Shown: one piece after another, positions 8,681 to 16,726 of the stretch | Numbering within the stretch: the stretch's first letter is position 1 | How the letters are laid out: each line of letters opens with the position of its first letter | DNA from: Ardenticatenaceae bacterium | GTDB lineage: Bacteria > Chloroflexota > Anaerolineae > Promineifilales > Promineifilaceae | Direction of reading: 5' to 3' | Length of the DNA: 64,000 bases | NCBI GenBank assembly: GCA_020634455.1 | Contig: JACKBQ010000001.1 | Location: forward strand, 4,030,001 to 4,094,000 | Made by a program: the position numbers and the translations under genes | Notes under the pieces: generated by a model | Database searches by the model: none | The model's input: only the letters and a program-made list of their open reading frames with translations | What the model was told of the DNA's origin: nothing

Positions 8681-8762
8681 TTGTCATACTGAGCGGAGCG
8701 AAGTATCCCAACCAAGTTGAATGGGATTCTTCATTTCGCTCCGCTTCATTCAGAATGACAAG
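8681..8762. repeat. Palindromic dispersed repeat, GTCATNCTGAGCG(G/A)AGCGAAG type
   Basis: A left arm (8681-8710, TTGTCATACTGAGCGGAGCG then AAGTATCCCA) and a right arm (8722-8761) are imperfect reverse complements: GGAGCGAA with TTCGCTCC, and TGTCAT with ATGACA. This is the repeat family TGTCATTCTGAGCGAAGCGAAGAATC familiar from many bacterial intergenic regions. It can fold into a long hairpin upstream of the MoxR gene. Confidence 0.75.
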
Positions 8763-8829
8763 TGTAAGAACTCATTAACGATAAATTGATCTCCCTGAGC
8801 AAGTTTTTAAATCAGGAAAATTAGACTAA

Positions 8830-10263
8830 TCAGCGAACCTGGGTGGAGAGGAAGTCCAGGATGTCAATTTTAGTGAGAATGCCCTGCACCTGATCATCTG
8901 TGGCGATGATGACGGCGCTGTGCTTGGCAAAAATGCCGACCAGCGTTTCCAGCGGCGCGCTGGGGCGCACCACCGGCACATTGGTCTCGATGATGGCCTC
9001 AATCGTTTCATTGGGGGCGTGGCTGGCGTGGTTGGTGAGCAGGATGTGGTTGAGCAGGTCAATTTCAGCGACGACGCCGAGGAGACGGCCGTTTTCATCC
9101 AAAACGGGCAACTGTGACACGTTGTACTGCTTCATCAACGCAACCACGTCGGTCATCAAATCGGTTGGCCTGGCACTGATAATCTGCCCTTCGCTCTTGG
9201 CCGCCTGAATGTCTGCCGCGCGGAAATCAACCCACGTTTGCTCCAGAAAGCCATTTTCCCGCAGCCATTCGTCATCAAACACCTTGCTCAGGTAGCGCGA
9301 GCCAGAATCCGGCAGGATGACCACCATCACATCATCCTTGCCCAGCTTTTGGTCGTGGGCGTACTTAACCGCCCCCGCCACCGCCGAACCGCAGGAGCCG
9401 CCGCCGAAAATGCCTTCTTCCCGCACCAGCCGCCGCGTCATCAGGAAGCTTTCCTTGTCGTTCACCTGCACAATGTGGTCTACCACGCTCAAATCGGTGG
9501 TGCTGGGCAGAAAATCTTCGCCGATGCCTTCCACCTTGTACCCTTCGGCTTTGACGGTACGGCCGCTTCGGTGCAGTTCGTACAAAATTGAGCCAATCGG
9601 ATCCACGCCGATGATTTTGACGTGCGGATTTTGGCTCTTCAGGTAGCGTCCCGTGCCAGAAATGGTGCCGCCCGTGCCCATGCCCGCCACAAAATGAGTG
9701 ATGCGTCCTTTGGTCTGCCGCCAGATTTCGGGGCCGGTGGTTTCCACATGTGCTTGCGGGTTGACGGGGTTGTGGTACTGGTTGGCCAAAATGGCGTTGG
9801 GTGTTTCTTCTACCAGTCTGTTGGCGACGGAGTAGTAGCTGCGGGGGTCGTCTGGCTCAACGGCCGTTGGCGTTACCACCACGCGCGCGCCAAACGCTCG
9901 CAGCAGCAAAATCTTCTCCTGCGACATCTTGTCTGGCATCACAAAAATGCAGCGATACCCTTTTAGCGCGGCCGCAATGGCCAGGCCGACGCCCGTGTTG
10001 CCAGAGGTGGATTCCACGATTGTGCCGCCTGGTTTCAACTTGCCGCTGCGTTCGGCATCTTCAATGATGGCCGGGCCGATGCGATCCTTCACGGAGCCGC
10101 CGGGATTAAAAAACTCCACCTTGGCCAGGACGGTGCAGGGCAGGTCGCTCACCACGGAATTCAGCCGCACCAGCGGCGTATTGCCGATGGTTTCCATGAT
10201 ATTGTTGTAGATTTCCATCTCTTCAAGCGATGTTTCAGTTTGGGAATTGATCGTCTGTTCCAT
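8830..10263 (-). CDS. cbs: Cystathionine beta-synthase with C-terminal CBS pair
   Basis: The 477-aa protein is a fold-type II PLP enzyme that condenses serine (or O-acetylserine) with homocysteine in transsulfuration. Visible motifs: ETIGNTPLVRLN, the PLP lysine in NPGGSVKDR, STSGNTGVGLA, the phosphate-binding loop GTGGTISGTGRYL, and GSCGSAVAG near the end of the catalytic domain. Residues from about 350 form two CBS domains (Bateman module), as in actinobacterial Cbs, suggesting adenosyl-ligand control. The frame extends to 10353, but the ATG at 10263 follows CAGGA and gives a normal length. A cysteine synthase activity cannot be excluded. It is divergent from the LysM glycosidase gene. Confidence 0.9.
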   Translation of the reverse strand: MEQTINSQTETSLEEMEIYNNIMETIGNTPLVRLNSVVSDLPCTVLAKVEFFNPGGSVKDRIGPAIIEDAERSGKLKPGGTIVESTSGNTGVGLAIAAALKGYRCIFVMPDKMSQEKILLLRAFGARVVVTPTAVEPDDPRSYYSVANRLVEETPNAILANQYHNPVNPQAHVETTGPEIWRQTKGRITHFVAGMGTGGTISGTGRYLKSQNPHVKIIGVDPIGSILYELHRSGRTVKAEGYKVEGIGEDFLPSTTDLSVVDHIVQVNDKESFLMTRRLVREEGIFGGGSCGSAVAGAVKYAHDQKLGKDDVMVVILPDSGSRYLSKVFDDEWLRENGFLEQTWVDFRAADIQAAKSEGQIISARPTDLMTDVVALMKQYNVSQLPVLDENGRLLGVVAEIDLLNHILLTNHASHAPNETIEAIIETNVPVVRPSAPLETLVGIFAKHSAVIIATDDQVQGILTKIDILDFLSTQVR

Positions 10264-10525
10264 ATAGTTCCTGTTGAATTGGGTAGAAGGCGGACGGTGT
10301 GGGGTGGGAACGGCCGTTTGCCGCCAAAAAATTTCAAAAATGAATCGAGCCAAGTATACACGAACCGGGTTAGAGGATGAAATGATGGGAAACGGCCGTT
10401 TATGTTCAAACTATCTCCGTTTATAATGTAAAAAGTGAAGGTTGCTACAAAGAACTTTCTCTTCTCTGTGTAACTCTGTGGCTTCTCTGCGCAGCTCTGT
10501 GTACCGCTTTTATAAAGGAGTACCG

Positions 10526-11923
10526 ATGAAAAAATCGCGCTGGCTTGCTTACTTGTTTTCGTTATTGCTGTTAGTGGGGGTGGTAACGGCCGTATCCGCC
10601 CTTACCTACACCGTCACCTGGGGCGATACCCTCACCCGCATTGCCACCCGCTTCGGCACCAACCTCACCACCATCCTTCAGGCCAACCCCCAAATCAGCA
10701 ATCCCAATCTCATCTACGTGGGTCAGCAGCTAGAAATTCCCACGGGCGACAACCCAACACCCACGCCACAGCCACCACCCGGCAGCACCCCCGCACCGCC
10801 GCCCACGGGCAGCCAAACCTACATCGTCCAACCCGGCGACACACTTTCGGCCATCGCCCGCCGCTTCAACACGACAATTACCGCCATTGCCCAGGCCAGC
10901 GGCATTAGCAATATCAACCTCATCTACGTTGGGCAGCGGCTCACCATACCTGGCAGCGGCTCAGTACCTACCTCGCCGCCACCCACAAGCGGTGGTTTTG
11001 CCCTCGGTGCCCAAACCCTCAACCTGCACAACCGCGACCATCTGGAAGAAGCGGGCATGACCTGGGTCAAATACCAATACAAATGGCCCTCCGAAGACAC
11101 ATTGGCGAATCTGAAAGAAATTATAGATTCCGCCCACAACGAAGGCTTCAAAATCCTGGTTACGGTGACGGGGGACAAACCTTACCCCACAACCGACAGC
11201 ATCAACTTCATGGCCTATATCGAATTTATGCGCGAAGTGGCCAAACTCGGCCCCGACGGCATTGAAGTTTGGAACGAGATGAATATTGATTTTGAATGGC
11301 CAGCCGGGCAAATTAGCCCCAGCTCATACGTCAACAATATGCTGGCTCCTGCTTACACCACCATTAAAGCCGTCAATTCAGACATCCTGGTCATCTCCGG
11401 GGCGTTGGCTCCCACCGGCTTCGACAACAACACCAACGCCTGGTCAGACGCCCGCTACTTGAGCGGAATGCGCAATGCTGGGGCCGCCAACTATCTGGAT
11501 TGCGTTGGCGTTCATTACAATGCCGGGGCTACCTCACCCAGCGCCACCACTGGCCACCCCGCCGATCCTGGCGACCGGCATTACAGCTGGTATTACCAGC
11601 CCACGCTCACCCTGTACCGCAACGCTTTTAGCAATACCCGTAACCTCTGCCTGACTGAATTTGGCTACCTTACGGCCGATGGCTTTGCTGGCTTGCCTCC
11701 CGGTTTTAGCTGGGCAGCCAACACCAGCCTGGATGAGCAAGCGCTCTGGTTAGCCGAAGCCGCCCAAATAGCCAAAAATAGTGGCTATGTTCGGTTGGCT
11801 ATCGTGTTCAACCTGGACTTCACCAAATATGATCCAGCAGGCGATCCTCAGGCAGGGTATGCTATTATTCGGCAGAATGGAACCTGTCCGGCCTGCGCAC
11901 GCCTGGGCGATGTGATGAACTAA
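10526..11923 (+). CDS. Secreted LysM-repeat glycoside hydrolase-like protein
   Basis: The 465-aa protein has a cleavable-looking signal peptide (residues 1-25, ending VSALT), two LysM peptidoglycan-binding domains (about 27-75 and 100-145) joined by a Thr/Pro linker, and a C-terminal TIM-barrel-like domain (about 160-465). In the barrel, EVWNEMN fits a clan-A acid/base Glu, and CLTEFGYLT could supply the nucleophile Glu, as in GH5/GH39-like enzymes. It probably acts on cell wall or extracellular polysaccharide. The ATG at 10526 is chosen because AAAGGAG lies 6 bp upstream; the longer frame from 10442 reads through a CTCTGTG dispersed repeat. Family assignment below clan level is uncertain. 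Confidence 0.85.
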   Translation: MKKSRWLAYLFSLLLLVGVVTAVSALTYTVTWGDTLTRIATRFGTNLTTILQANPQISNPNLIYVGQQLEIPTGDNPTPTPQPPPGSTPAPPPTGSQTYIVQPGDTLSAIARRFNTTITAIAQASGISNINLIYVGQRLTIPGSGSVPTSPPPTSGGFALGAQTLNLHNRDHLEEAGMTWVKYQYKWPSEDTLANLKEIIDSAHNEGFKILVTVTGDKPYPTTDSINFMAYIEFMREVAKLGPDGIEVWNEMNIDFEWPAGQISPSSYVNNMLAPAYTTIKAVNSDILVISGALAPTGFDNNTNAWSDARYLSGMRNAGAANYLDCVGVHYNAGATSPSATTGHPADPGDRHYSWYYQPTLTLYRNAFSNTRNLCLTEFGYLTADGFAGLPPGFSWAANTSLDEQALWLAEAAQIAKNSGYVRLAIVFNLDFTKYDPAGDPQAGYAIIRQNGTCPACARLGDVMN

Positions 11924-12008
11924 CCGGCAGAACAGTGATAAAAATCAGTGTAATTTTTGCCATCAGCCGTTAAAATCGTCACCTGAGAACCACAAAATCC
12001 ACAGAGTT

Positions 12009-12030
12009 CCACCTTGGTTGGTGGCTTTTT
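12009..12030 (+). terminator. Weak intrinsic terminator after the LysM glycosidase gene
   Basis: A 5-bp CCACC/GGTGG stem with a 6-nt loop is followed by CTTTTTC. It is short, but placed between the LysM gene and the reductase gene. A repeat copy (CCACAAAATCCACAGAG) lies directly before it. Confidence 0.35.
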
Positions 12031-12074
12031 CGTTCAATAACCCTGTGGCAAATTCATCAAACAGGAGCAATAGA

Positions 12075-13475
12075 ATGTCTAAAATTGGCAGCGAGACGAA
12101 CCCACTGCGTGTCGCTATTGTAGGTGCCGGTCCAGCTGGTTTTTATACAGCAGAGCGCTTACTGAAAGAAAAAAATGTTCACACCACGGTTGATATGTAT
12201 GATCGGTTGCCCACCCCATTTGGGTTGGTACGCAACGGGGTTGCCCCAGATCATCAAAAGATCAAGTCGGTTACCAAAGTGTTTGATCGGCTGGCACAAA
12301 AGCCACAGTTTCGCTTTTTTGGCAATGTGGAACTGGGTACAGACATAACAGTTGAAGATTTACGCAATCATTATCATCAAATTGTGTACACCGTTGGTGC
12401 CCAAACGGATCGCAACCTGGATATTCCTGGCATTGATTTGAAAAACAGCCATCCGGCCACCGAATTTGTGGCCTGGTATAACGGCCACCCTGATTTTCGG
12501 GATTACGAGTTTGATTTGTCGCAAGAGCGGGTGGCGGTTATTGGCATTGGTAACGTAGCGGTGGATGTGGCGCGTATTTTGTGCCGGACGCGTGAAGAGT
12601 TGATGGAAACCGACATTGCTGATTATGCGCTGGAGCAGCTTTGCAACAGCAATGTGAAAGAGGTTATTATGCTGGGTCGTAGAGGCCCGGCTCAGGCAGC
12701 TTTTACCCCTACCGAGGCCAAGGAACTGGGCGAAATGGTTGGCGCTGATGCGTATGTATTGCCAGAAGAGGCAGCCTTAGACCCGCTCAGTGAAGCGTCG
12801 TTAGCCGATGCTGATCGGGCAACAACGCGCAACGTGGAAATTATTCAGGAGCTGTCTGCGCGGGGGCTGACTGGCAAGCCGAAGAGTCTGACTATTCGCT
12901 TTTTGGTATCGCCGACGGAGCTGATTGGCAACGAGGCAGGTGAAGTTACGGCGATGCGCATGGTGAAAAACGAGCTATACCAGACGGACAACGGCACAAT
13001 GCGCCCACGTGAAACTGAGCAGTTTGAAGAAGTGCCGATTGGTTTGGTTTTTCGTTCCATTGGCTACCGGGGCGTACCGATTTCGGGCATACCGTTCCAC
13101 GAGCGGTGGGGCGTTATTTTGAATGAGAAGGGGCGTGTGCTGGACAGTGAGAGCAAAGAGCCGGTGCTGGGCGAGTACACGGCGGGCTGGATTAAACGCG
13201 GCCCTAGTGGAGTGATTGGCACGAACAAACCGGATGCTGTGGAAACGGCCGAATGTATGCTAGCTGATCTCGCTGAAGGCAAAACACTCTCTCCGGCACA
13301 TCCAGACCTGGAGGCGGCGGCAAATTTGGTGCAATCGCGCAAGCCCACTTACTTCTCCTACGACGATTGGTTGAAGCTGGATGAACTTGAGCTGGCCGCA
13401 GGTGAGAACGCGGGTCGGCCACGGGTGAAATTCACCAAGGTGGACGAGATGCTGAAGGCGCTGGGGAAAATTTAG
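12075..13475 (+). CDS. Ferredoxin/adrenodoxin-type NADP+ reductase (FprA-like)
   Basis: The 466-aa flavoprotein resembles adrenodoxin reductase and mycobacterial FprA, which move electrons between NADPH and ferredoxins. The FAD-binding motif VAIVGAGPAGFYTAERLL lies at the N terminus, followed by PTPFGLVRNGVAPDHQKIK, the NADP-binding VAVIGIGNVAVDVARIL near residue 160, and the C-terminal RSIGYRG and AGWIKRGPSGVIGTNKPDA motifs typical of this family. ATG at 12075 has AGGAG upstream; the longer frame from 12018 overlaps a terminator-like hairpin. The RNase H gene follows after 2 bp, so the two are probably translationally coupled, though no functional link is obvious. Confidence 0.95.
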   Translation: MSKIGSETNPLRVAIVGAGPAGFYTAERLLKEKNVHTTVDMYDRLPTPFGLVRNGVAPDHQKIKSVTKVFDRLAQKPQFRFFGNVELGTDITVEDLRNHYHQIVYTVGAQTDRNLDIPGIDLKNSHPATEFVAWYNGHPDFRDYEFDLSQERVAVIGIGNVAVDVARILCRTREELMETDIADYALEQLCNSNVKEVIMLGRRGPAQAAFTPTEAKELGEMVGADAYVLPEEAALDPLSEASLADADRATTRNVEIIQELSARGLTGKPKSLTIRFLVSPTELIGNEAGEVTAMRMVKNELYQTDNGTMRPRETEQFEEVPIGLVFRSIGYRGVPISGIPFHERWGVILNEKGRVLDSESKEPVLGEYTAGWIKRGPSGVIGTNKPDAVETAECMLADLAEGKTLSPAHPDLEAAANLVQSRKPTYFSYDDWLKLDELELAAGENAGRPRVKFTKVDEMLKALGKI

Positions 13476-13477
13476 GT

Positions 13478-14371
13478 TTGACAGACACGTCGCAAGACAA
13501 CGTGATCATTTATAGCGATGGCGGCTCAGACCCGAATCCTGGTATTGGGGGCTGGGCTGCCATTTTGCGTTTTGGCAAGCATGAGAAGGTGCTCAGTGGC
13601 AACGACCCAGAGGCCACGAATAACCGGATGGAGTTGACGGCTGCCATTCGGGCGCTAGAGGCTTTGAAACGGCCGTGTCACATCACCTTCTACACCGATT
13701 CTGAATATTTGCGCAAGGGCATCACCGAATGGATCGAGGGCTGGGCGGCCAAAAATTGGCAGAAAAAGGGCAAACCCATCCAAAATGCAGATTTGTGGCA
13801 GACACTGTGGCCACTGGTAAAAACGCACCAAATTGAGTGGCATTGGGTCAAAGGGCACGCCGGCAATGAGTACAATGAGCGGGTAGACAAGCTGGCTCGT
13901 GCGGCCCGTTTACAAATTACCCCAGGAGATGTAATTGATCCAAACATGCCCCGTTTGTATTTGCGCTCATCTTGCAAAGGGAATCCGGGACCGGGTGGCT
14001 GGGGCGTAGTGCTTGAGGAAGGGGACGACACCGAGCAGGTGAGTGGCTCCGAGCCACAAACCACGAACAACCGAATGGAAATTACGGCCGCTATCGAAGG
14101 TATACTGCTGCTATCGCCCGGCATCGAAGTGCAAGTTTTCACGACCTCAGATTATCTGTACCAGGGAATTACGCAATGGATTCGCAATTGGCGTAAGCGG
14201 AACTGGATGAAGAAAGGGGGCGAGCAACCCATTGCCAATTCAGATTTGTGGCAAGCGCTAGACAAGTTGGCGGAAAATTACACCATTCGTTGGATTAACG
14301 CCAAGGGGCAAACTTTGGCGGGACTAGAAGAGGCGGGGAAGTTGGCGGCGAATGCAGTGACGGTTGTTTAG
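13478..14371 (+). CDS. rnhA: Tandem RNase HI protein, second domain catalytically degenerate
   Basis: RNase HI cleaves RNA in RNA-DNA hybrids. This 297-aa protein carries two RNase HI folds. The first (about 8-145) keeps the carboxylates: YSDGG, NNRMELTA, FYTDSEYL and NERVDKLA. The second (about 157-297) keeps shape motifs (CKGNPGPGGWG, NNRMEITAA, GITQWIRNW) but has Arg in place of the first Asp (YLRSSCKG), Thr for the second (VFTTSDYL) and Gly for the last (GLEEAGKLA). Only the Glu remains, so it is predicted inactive, perhaps a substrate-binding module. The start is TTG at 13478, two bases after the previous stop; GTG at 13502 is an alternative. Confidence 0.9.
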   Translation: MTDTSQDNVIIYSDGGSDPNPGIGGWAAILRFGKHEKVLSGNDPEATNNRMELTAAIRALEALKRPCHITFYTDSEYLRKGITEWIEGWAAKNWQKKGKPIQNADLWQTLWPLVKTHQIEWHWVKGHAGNEYNERVDKLARAARLQITPGDVIDPNMPRLYLRSSCKGNPGPGGWGVVLEEGDDTEQVSGSEPQTTNNRMEITAAIEGILLLSPGIEVQVFTTSDYLYQGITQWIRNWRKRNWMKKGGEQPIANSDLWQALDKLAENYTIRWINAKGQTLAGLEEAGKLAANAVTVV

Positions 14372-14424
14372 TTGGTAATCTATCAACCGTAATCGGTTAT
14401 CGGTGATCAGTAAACCGTGATTCA
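14372..14424. repeat. Low-complexity TAATCGGT/GTGATCAGT dispersed repeat
   Basis: The convergent gap reads GTAATC...CCGTAATCGG...TCGGTGATCAGTAAACCGTGATTC, a jumble of GTAATCRGT-like units. Similar text recurs at 20215-20250, 21643-21670 and 59920-59960. Confidence 0.5.
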
Positions 14425-14649
14425 TTAATCGTTGCCGTTGGCATCGCGCAGATAGCGGCAGGTGGCGTGCAGAAAGCCAAAATTGCCCACAGGTGGCATT
14501 AGCTCCATCACTTCCAGAATTTCAAAAATACGGCCGTCGAACGTTACCTCTTCCCCAATTTCTGGCCGCGAATCCATATTGATAATGGCTCCCGGATGTT
14601 CACCTCCGGCAACCACGTAACTTACTTTGTAAAAAACTTCTTCATTCAT
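14425..14649 (-). CDS. Conserved-looking small protein of unknown function
   Basis: This 74-aa acidic protein has no recognised family. It is predicted to be mostly beta: YKVSYVVAGG, then PGAIINMD, GEEVTFDGRIFEILEV and GFLHATCRYL. That pattern would suit a small barrel or SH3-like fold. ATG at 14649 is preceded by AAGGA. It is 25 bp downstream of the cyclic-nucleotide-binding protein gene on the same strand and probably co-transcribed. Function is not deduced. Confidence 0.6.
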   Translation of the reverse strand: MNEEVFYKVSYVVAGGEHPGAIINMDSRPEIGEEVTFDGRIFEILEVMELMPPVGNFGFLHATCRYLRDANGND

Positions 14650-14674
14650 TGCCTAATGATCCTTCTGAACCGAA

Positions 14675-15112
14675 TTATAGCTCTGCTAGATTCCGATGTC
14701 GCAACTTAAAGGCAATGTCTATTGCCAAATTCCGCATAACAATAAAACCAATGTGGTTATTTTCTTCGCACAATTTGTAAAAGGCATCACTTTCTATCAG
14801 GTACAGGGTTGCGCCTTCACGGGTGGTTCGTACAGAAGCAGAGCGATACCCCTGGTCTATCAGCGCCATCTCCCCGATGACCTGACCTTTGCCTAAAACA
14901 ACCAGGCTGCGTGCATCCTCCAATCCTTGAATAAAAACTTCCACAGAGCCTTGCGCTACAATGTACATTTCATTGCCAGTGGTGTTTTGGCTAATAATCG
15001 TTTCGCCACCGGCGATCTTTTTTTCTTGACAGATAGCAGCAAGTTGCTCCAGTTCGTTTGCTTCCAGGTTGGCAAATAACTGAACACGTTTGAGTAGATT
15101 AGCAATGGACAT
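14675..15112 (-). CDS. Stand-alone cyclic-nucleotide-binding domain protein
   Basis: The 145-aa protein is essentially one CRP-type cNMP-binding domain with no HTH. Strands and turns are clear (GGETIISQNTTGNEMYIVAQGSV), and the phosphate-binding cassette GEMALIDQGYRSASV keeps the Glu and Arg that contact cyclic nucleotide, so ligand binding is likely. Without a DNA-binding or enzymatic domain it may act by protein-protein contact. ATG at 15112 with GGAG nine bases upstream is preferred over the in-frame TTG at 15124. A sAC-like cyclase is encoded at 29407 in the same window. It is divergent from the tRNA-Leu gene. Confidence 0.85.
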   Translation of the reverse strand: MSIANLLKRVQLFANLEANELEQLAAICQEKKIAGGETIISQNTTGNEMYIVAQGSVEVFIQGLEDARSLVVLGKGQVIGEMALIDQGYRSASVRTTREGATLYLIESDAFYKLCEENNHIGFIVMRNLAIDIAFKLRHRNLAEL

Positions 15113-15190
15113 AAGTGTCTCCAATTGTTGGGCGAATACGGCCGAAATATTGACTTTTGCTAAATCGTTGATAAACTACCGCACGACTGA

Positions 15191-15275
<85 letters not shown>

Positions 15276-15284
15276 TGAGATAAG

Positions 15285-15320
15285 CAGCTCGAACATTTTT
15301 GTTCGGGCTGTTTTTATTTG
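15285..15320 (+). terminator. Intrinsic terminator of tRNA-Leu
   Basis: A 10-bp stem CAGCTCGAAC/GTTCGGGCTG with one G-U pair and a 6-nt loop is followed by TTTTTATTT, starting ten bases after the tRNA. Confidence 0.85.
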
Positions 15321-15359
15321 GGTAAAACTTGAGGGTAAAAATTGGGGAATGGAAAAAAC

Positions 15360-15388
15360 GTTTGGACGGGAACGGCCGTTGTCCAAAC
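15360..15388. other. Hairpin enclosing an ACGGCCGT palindrome in the tRNA-to-15601 gap
   Basis: GTTTGGAC (15360-15367) pairs with GTCCAAAC (15381-15388), and the palindrome fills the loop. The rest of the 325-bp gap (15276-15600) holds the tRNA terminator, this hairpin and the promoter at 15509-15536. No further gene was seen; longer open frames over the tRNA on the minus strand are not credible. Confidence 0.45.
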
Positions 15389-15508
15389 CGCTCATACTTC
15401 TGACCACCTGGTAAAAATGGAGTGTGCTCATTGCCCACATTTTTGCAGATGTTCGTCCTTCCGTCAACTATTCTCCTTGTTTGCGTGCCTGAAATCTGCA
15501 CGATTAGT

Positions 15509-15536
15509 TTGAGAAAATCGGCACAAACTGTATAAT
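15509..15536 (+). promoter_or_regulatory. Sigma-70-type promoter for the repeat protein gene
   Basis: TTGAGA (15509-15514) and TATAAT (15531-15536) are separated by 16 bp. The start codon of the next gene is at 15601, giving a leader of roughly 58 nt. Confidence 0.6.
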
Positions 15537-15600
15537 TACCCATTAGCTTGGTTGAGCGCCATAATAAGTAGATTTCGCCAACAAATAATCGAGGGTTTTT

Positions 15601-16653
15601 ATGATTTTTCTCATAACTGTAGGTGTTGTTTTATTGCCTTTCTTGCTGGGTGGCATCATTGCTTGGGGGAGTGCGAGCTTCTCTCAAGCTGTTGAGAATA
15701 CAAAGGAAGAGGTTGAAAACAAGGATAAAGGATTCAATCCGGCAATTACCTTTGGACATGAGGTAAAAATGAACGCCTCGCCTGAAGAAATGTTGAAACA
15801 GGCGCGTTTAGAAGCTGCTCGCAAGGCTGCCAGCTTGCCGCGTGGGGCCAATATGCGCATTGGCCGTAAAGGGCAATCCAATTTGCGCACGGCTGGCGCT
15901 GCGTTAGATGAAGATCCGTTAACGGCCGTTCGCATTGCCATGCACCACGGTTGGGACGGGGCCAGAACAGGGGCCGTGCCCGCAGTGGCTGTTGCCGCTG
16001 CGGCTCCGGTGGCCGCCGCTGCTCCCGCAGGCAAAATTAACCTGGTTCCTGGCAAAGATTACGAAGTGATTGAAATTACCGACAGCATGTCGCCAGATGA
16101 GAAGCGGAAAGCGCGAATTGCCAACTCCAAGGCCAAATCCGCTGCCATGAAAGCTGCCAAAGCGGCTGGCGTTCCTGCTGCTGCCGCACCAGTGGCCGTT
16201 GGCGTTCCGGCGGCTGCTGCGCCTGCTGCTGCCCAATCGGTCAATATTGAACCGCCGCAGATCATTGAAATCACCGATGACATGGACCCGGACGAACTGC
16301 GCAAGGCGCGGATTGCCAACTCCAAGGCAAAGTCGGCCTTCAACAAGGCGCTCAAGGCGGCCGGAGTTGATCCAAGTAGCGTAGAAATTGTAGATGGCAA
16401 GGTTGTGTTGCCCGGTGGGGCGCCGGTTGGTGTGCCAGTTGGCGCACCGGTTGATGCTGCCCCTGCTGCGGCCGCCCCTGCGGCGCAACCAGCGGCTGCG
16501 GCTGCCACTATTCCCCAGCCGGAACTGATCGAAATTACCGATGATATGGACCCGGATGAGGTTCGGCAGGCGCGGATTGCCAACTCCAAAGCGAAGTCGG
16601 CTTACAACAAGGCGCTCAAAGCGGCGGGCATTGACCCGAAGAGCGTGGCATAA
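15601..16653 (+). CDS. Membrane-anchored protein with three 42-residue repeats and Ala/Pro linkers
   Basis: No family is recognised for this 350-aa protein. Residues 3-28 form one N-terminal transmembrane anchor. The rest is charged and modular: three near-identical units of about 42 residues (starting near 154, 223 and 309) share the pattern IEITDxMxPDExRxARIANS followed by KAKSAxxKAxKAAG(V/I)DP. They are joined by mobile Ala/Pro/Val linkers like those of lipoyl-dependent dehydrogenases. The units look helical, with an acidic cap and a basic helix, and could be small binding domains. Repeat 1 is the most divergent and lacks the DP tail. A strong promoter precedes the gene and a palindrome-pair terminator follows it. 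Topology and partner are unknown. Confidence 0.75.
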   Translation: MIFLITVGVVLLPFLLGGIIAWGSASFSQAVENTKEEVENKDKGFNPAITFGHEVKMNASPEEMLKQARLEAARKAASLPRGANMRIGRKGQSNLRTAGAALDEDPLTAVRIAMHHGWDGARTGAVPAVAVAAAAPVAAAAPAGKINLVPGKDYEVIEITDSMSPDEKRKARIANSKAKSAAMKAAKAAGVPAAAAPVAVGVPAAAAPAAAQSVNIEPPQIIEITDDMDPDELRKARIANSKAKSAFNKALKAAGVDPSSVEIVDGKVVLPGGAPVGVPVGAPVDAAPAAAAPAAQPAAAAATIPQPELIEITDDMDPDEVRQARIANSKAKSAYNKALKAAGIDPKSVA

Positions 16654-16686
16654 ATTGTTTTTGTAAAAGAGAAAAATTTGTGAGTG

Positions 16687-16725
16687 AACGGCCGTTTCCA
16701 CTATTAGGAAACGGCCGTTTTTAAT
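16687..16725 (+). terminator. Terminator built from two facing ACGGCCGT palindromes
   Basis: AACGGCCGTTTCC (16687-16699) and its exact reverse complement (16707-16719) form a 13-bp stem with loop ACTATTA, followed by TTT-AATTT. It separates the repeat protein (plus) from the convergent GNAT fusion gene ending at 16727. Confidence 0.8.
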
Positions 16726-16726
16726 T

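Noticed and set aside
15919..16701. Long minus-strand frames opposite the three-repeat protein (260 and 176 codons)
   Set aside because: They are open only because the plus-strand Ala/Pro/Gly-rich coding sequence lacks stops on the complement. They have no domain and no ribosome-binding site.
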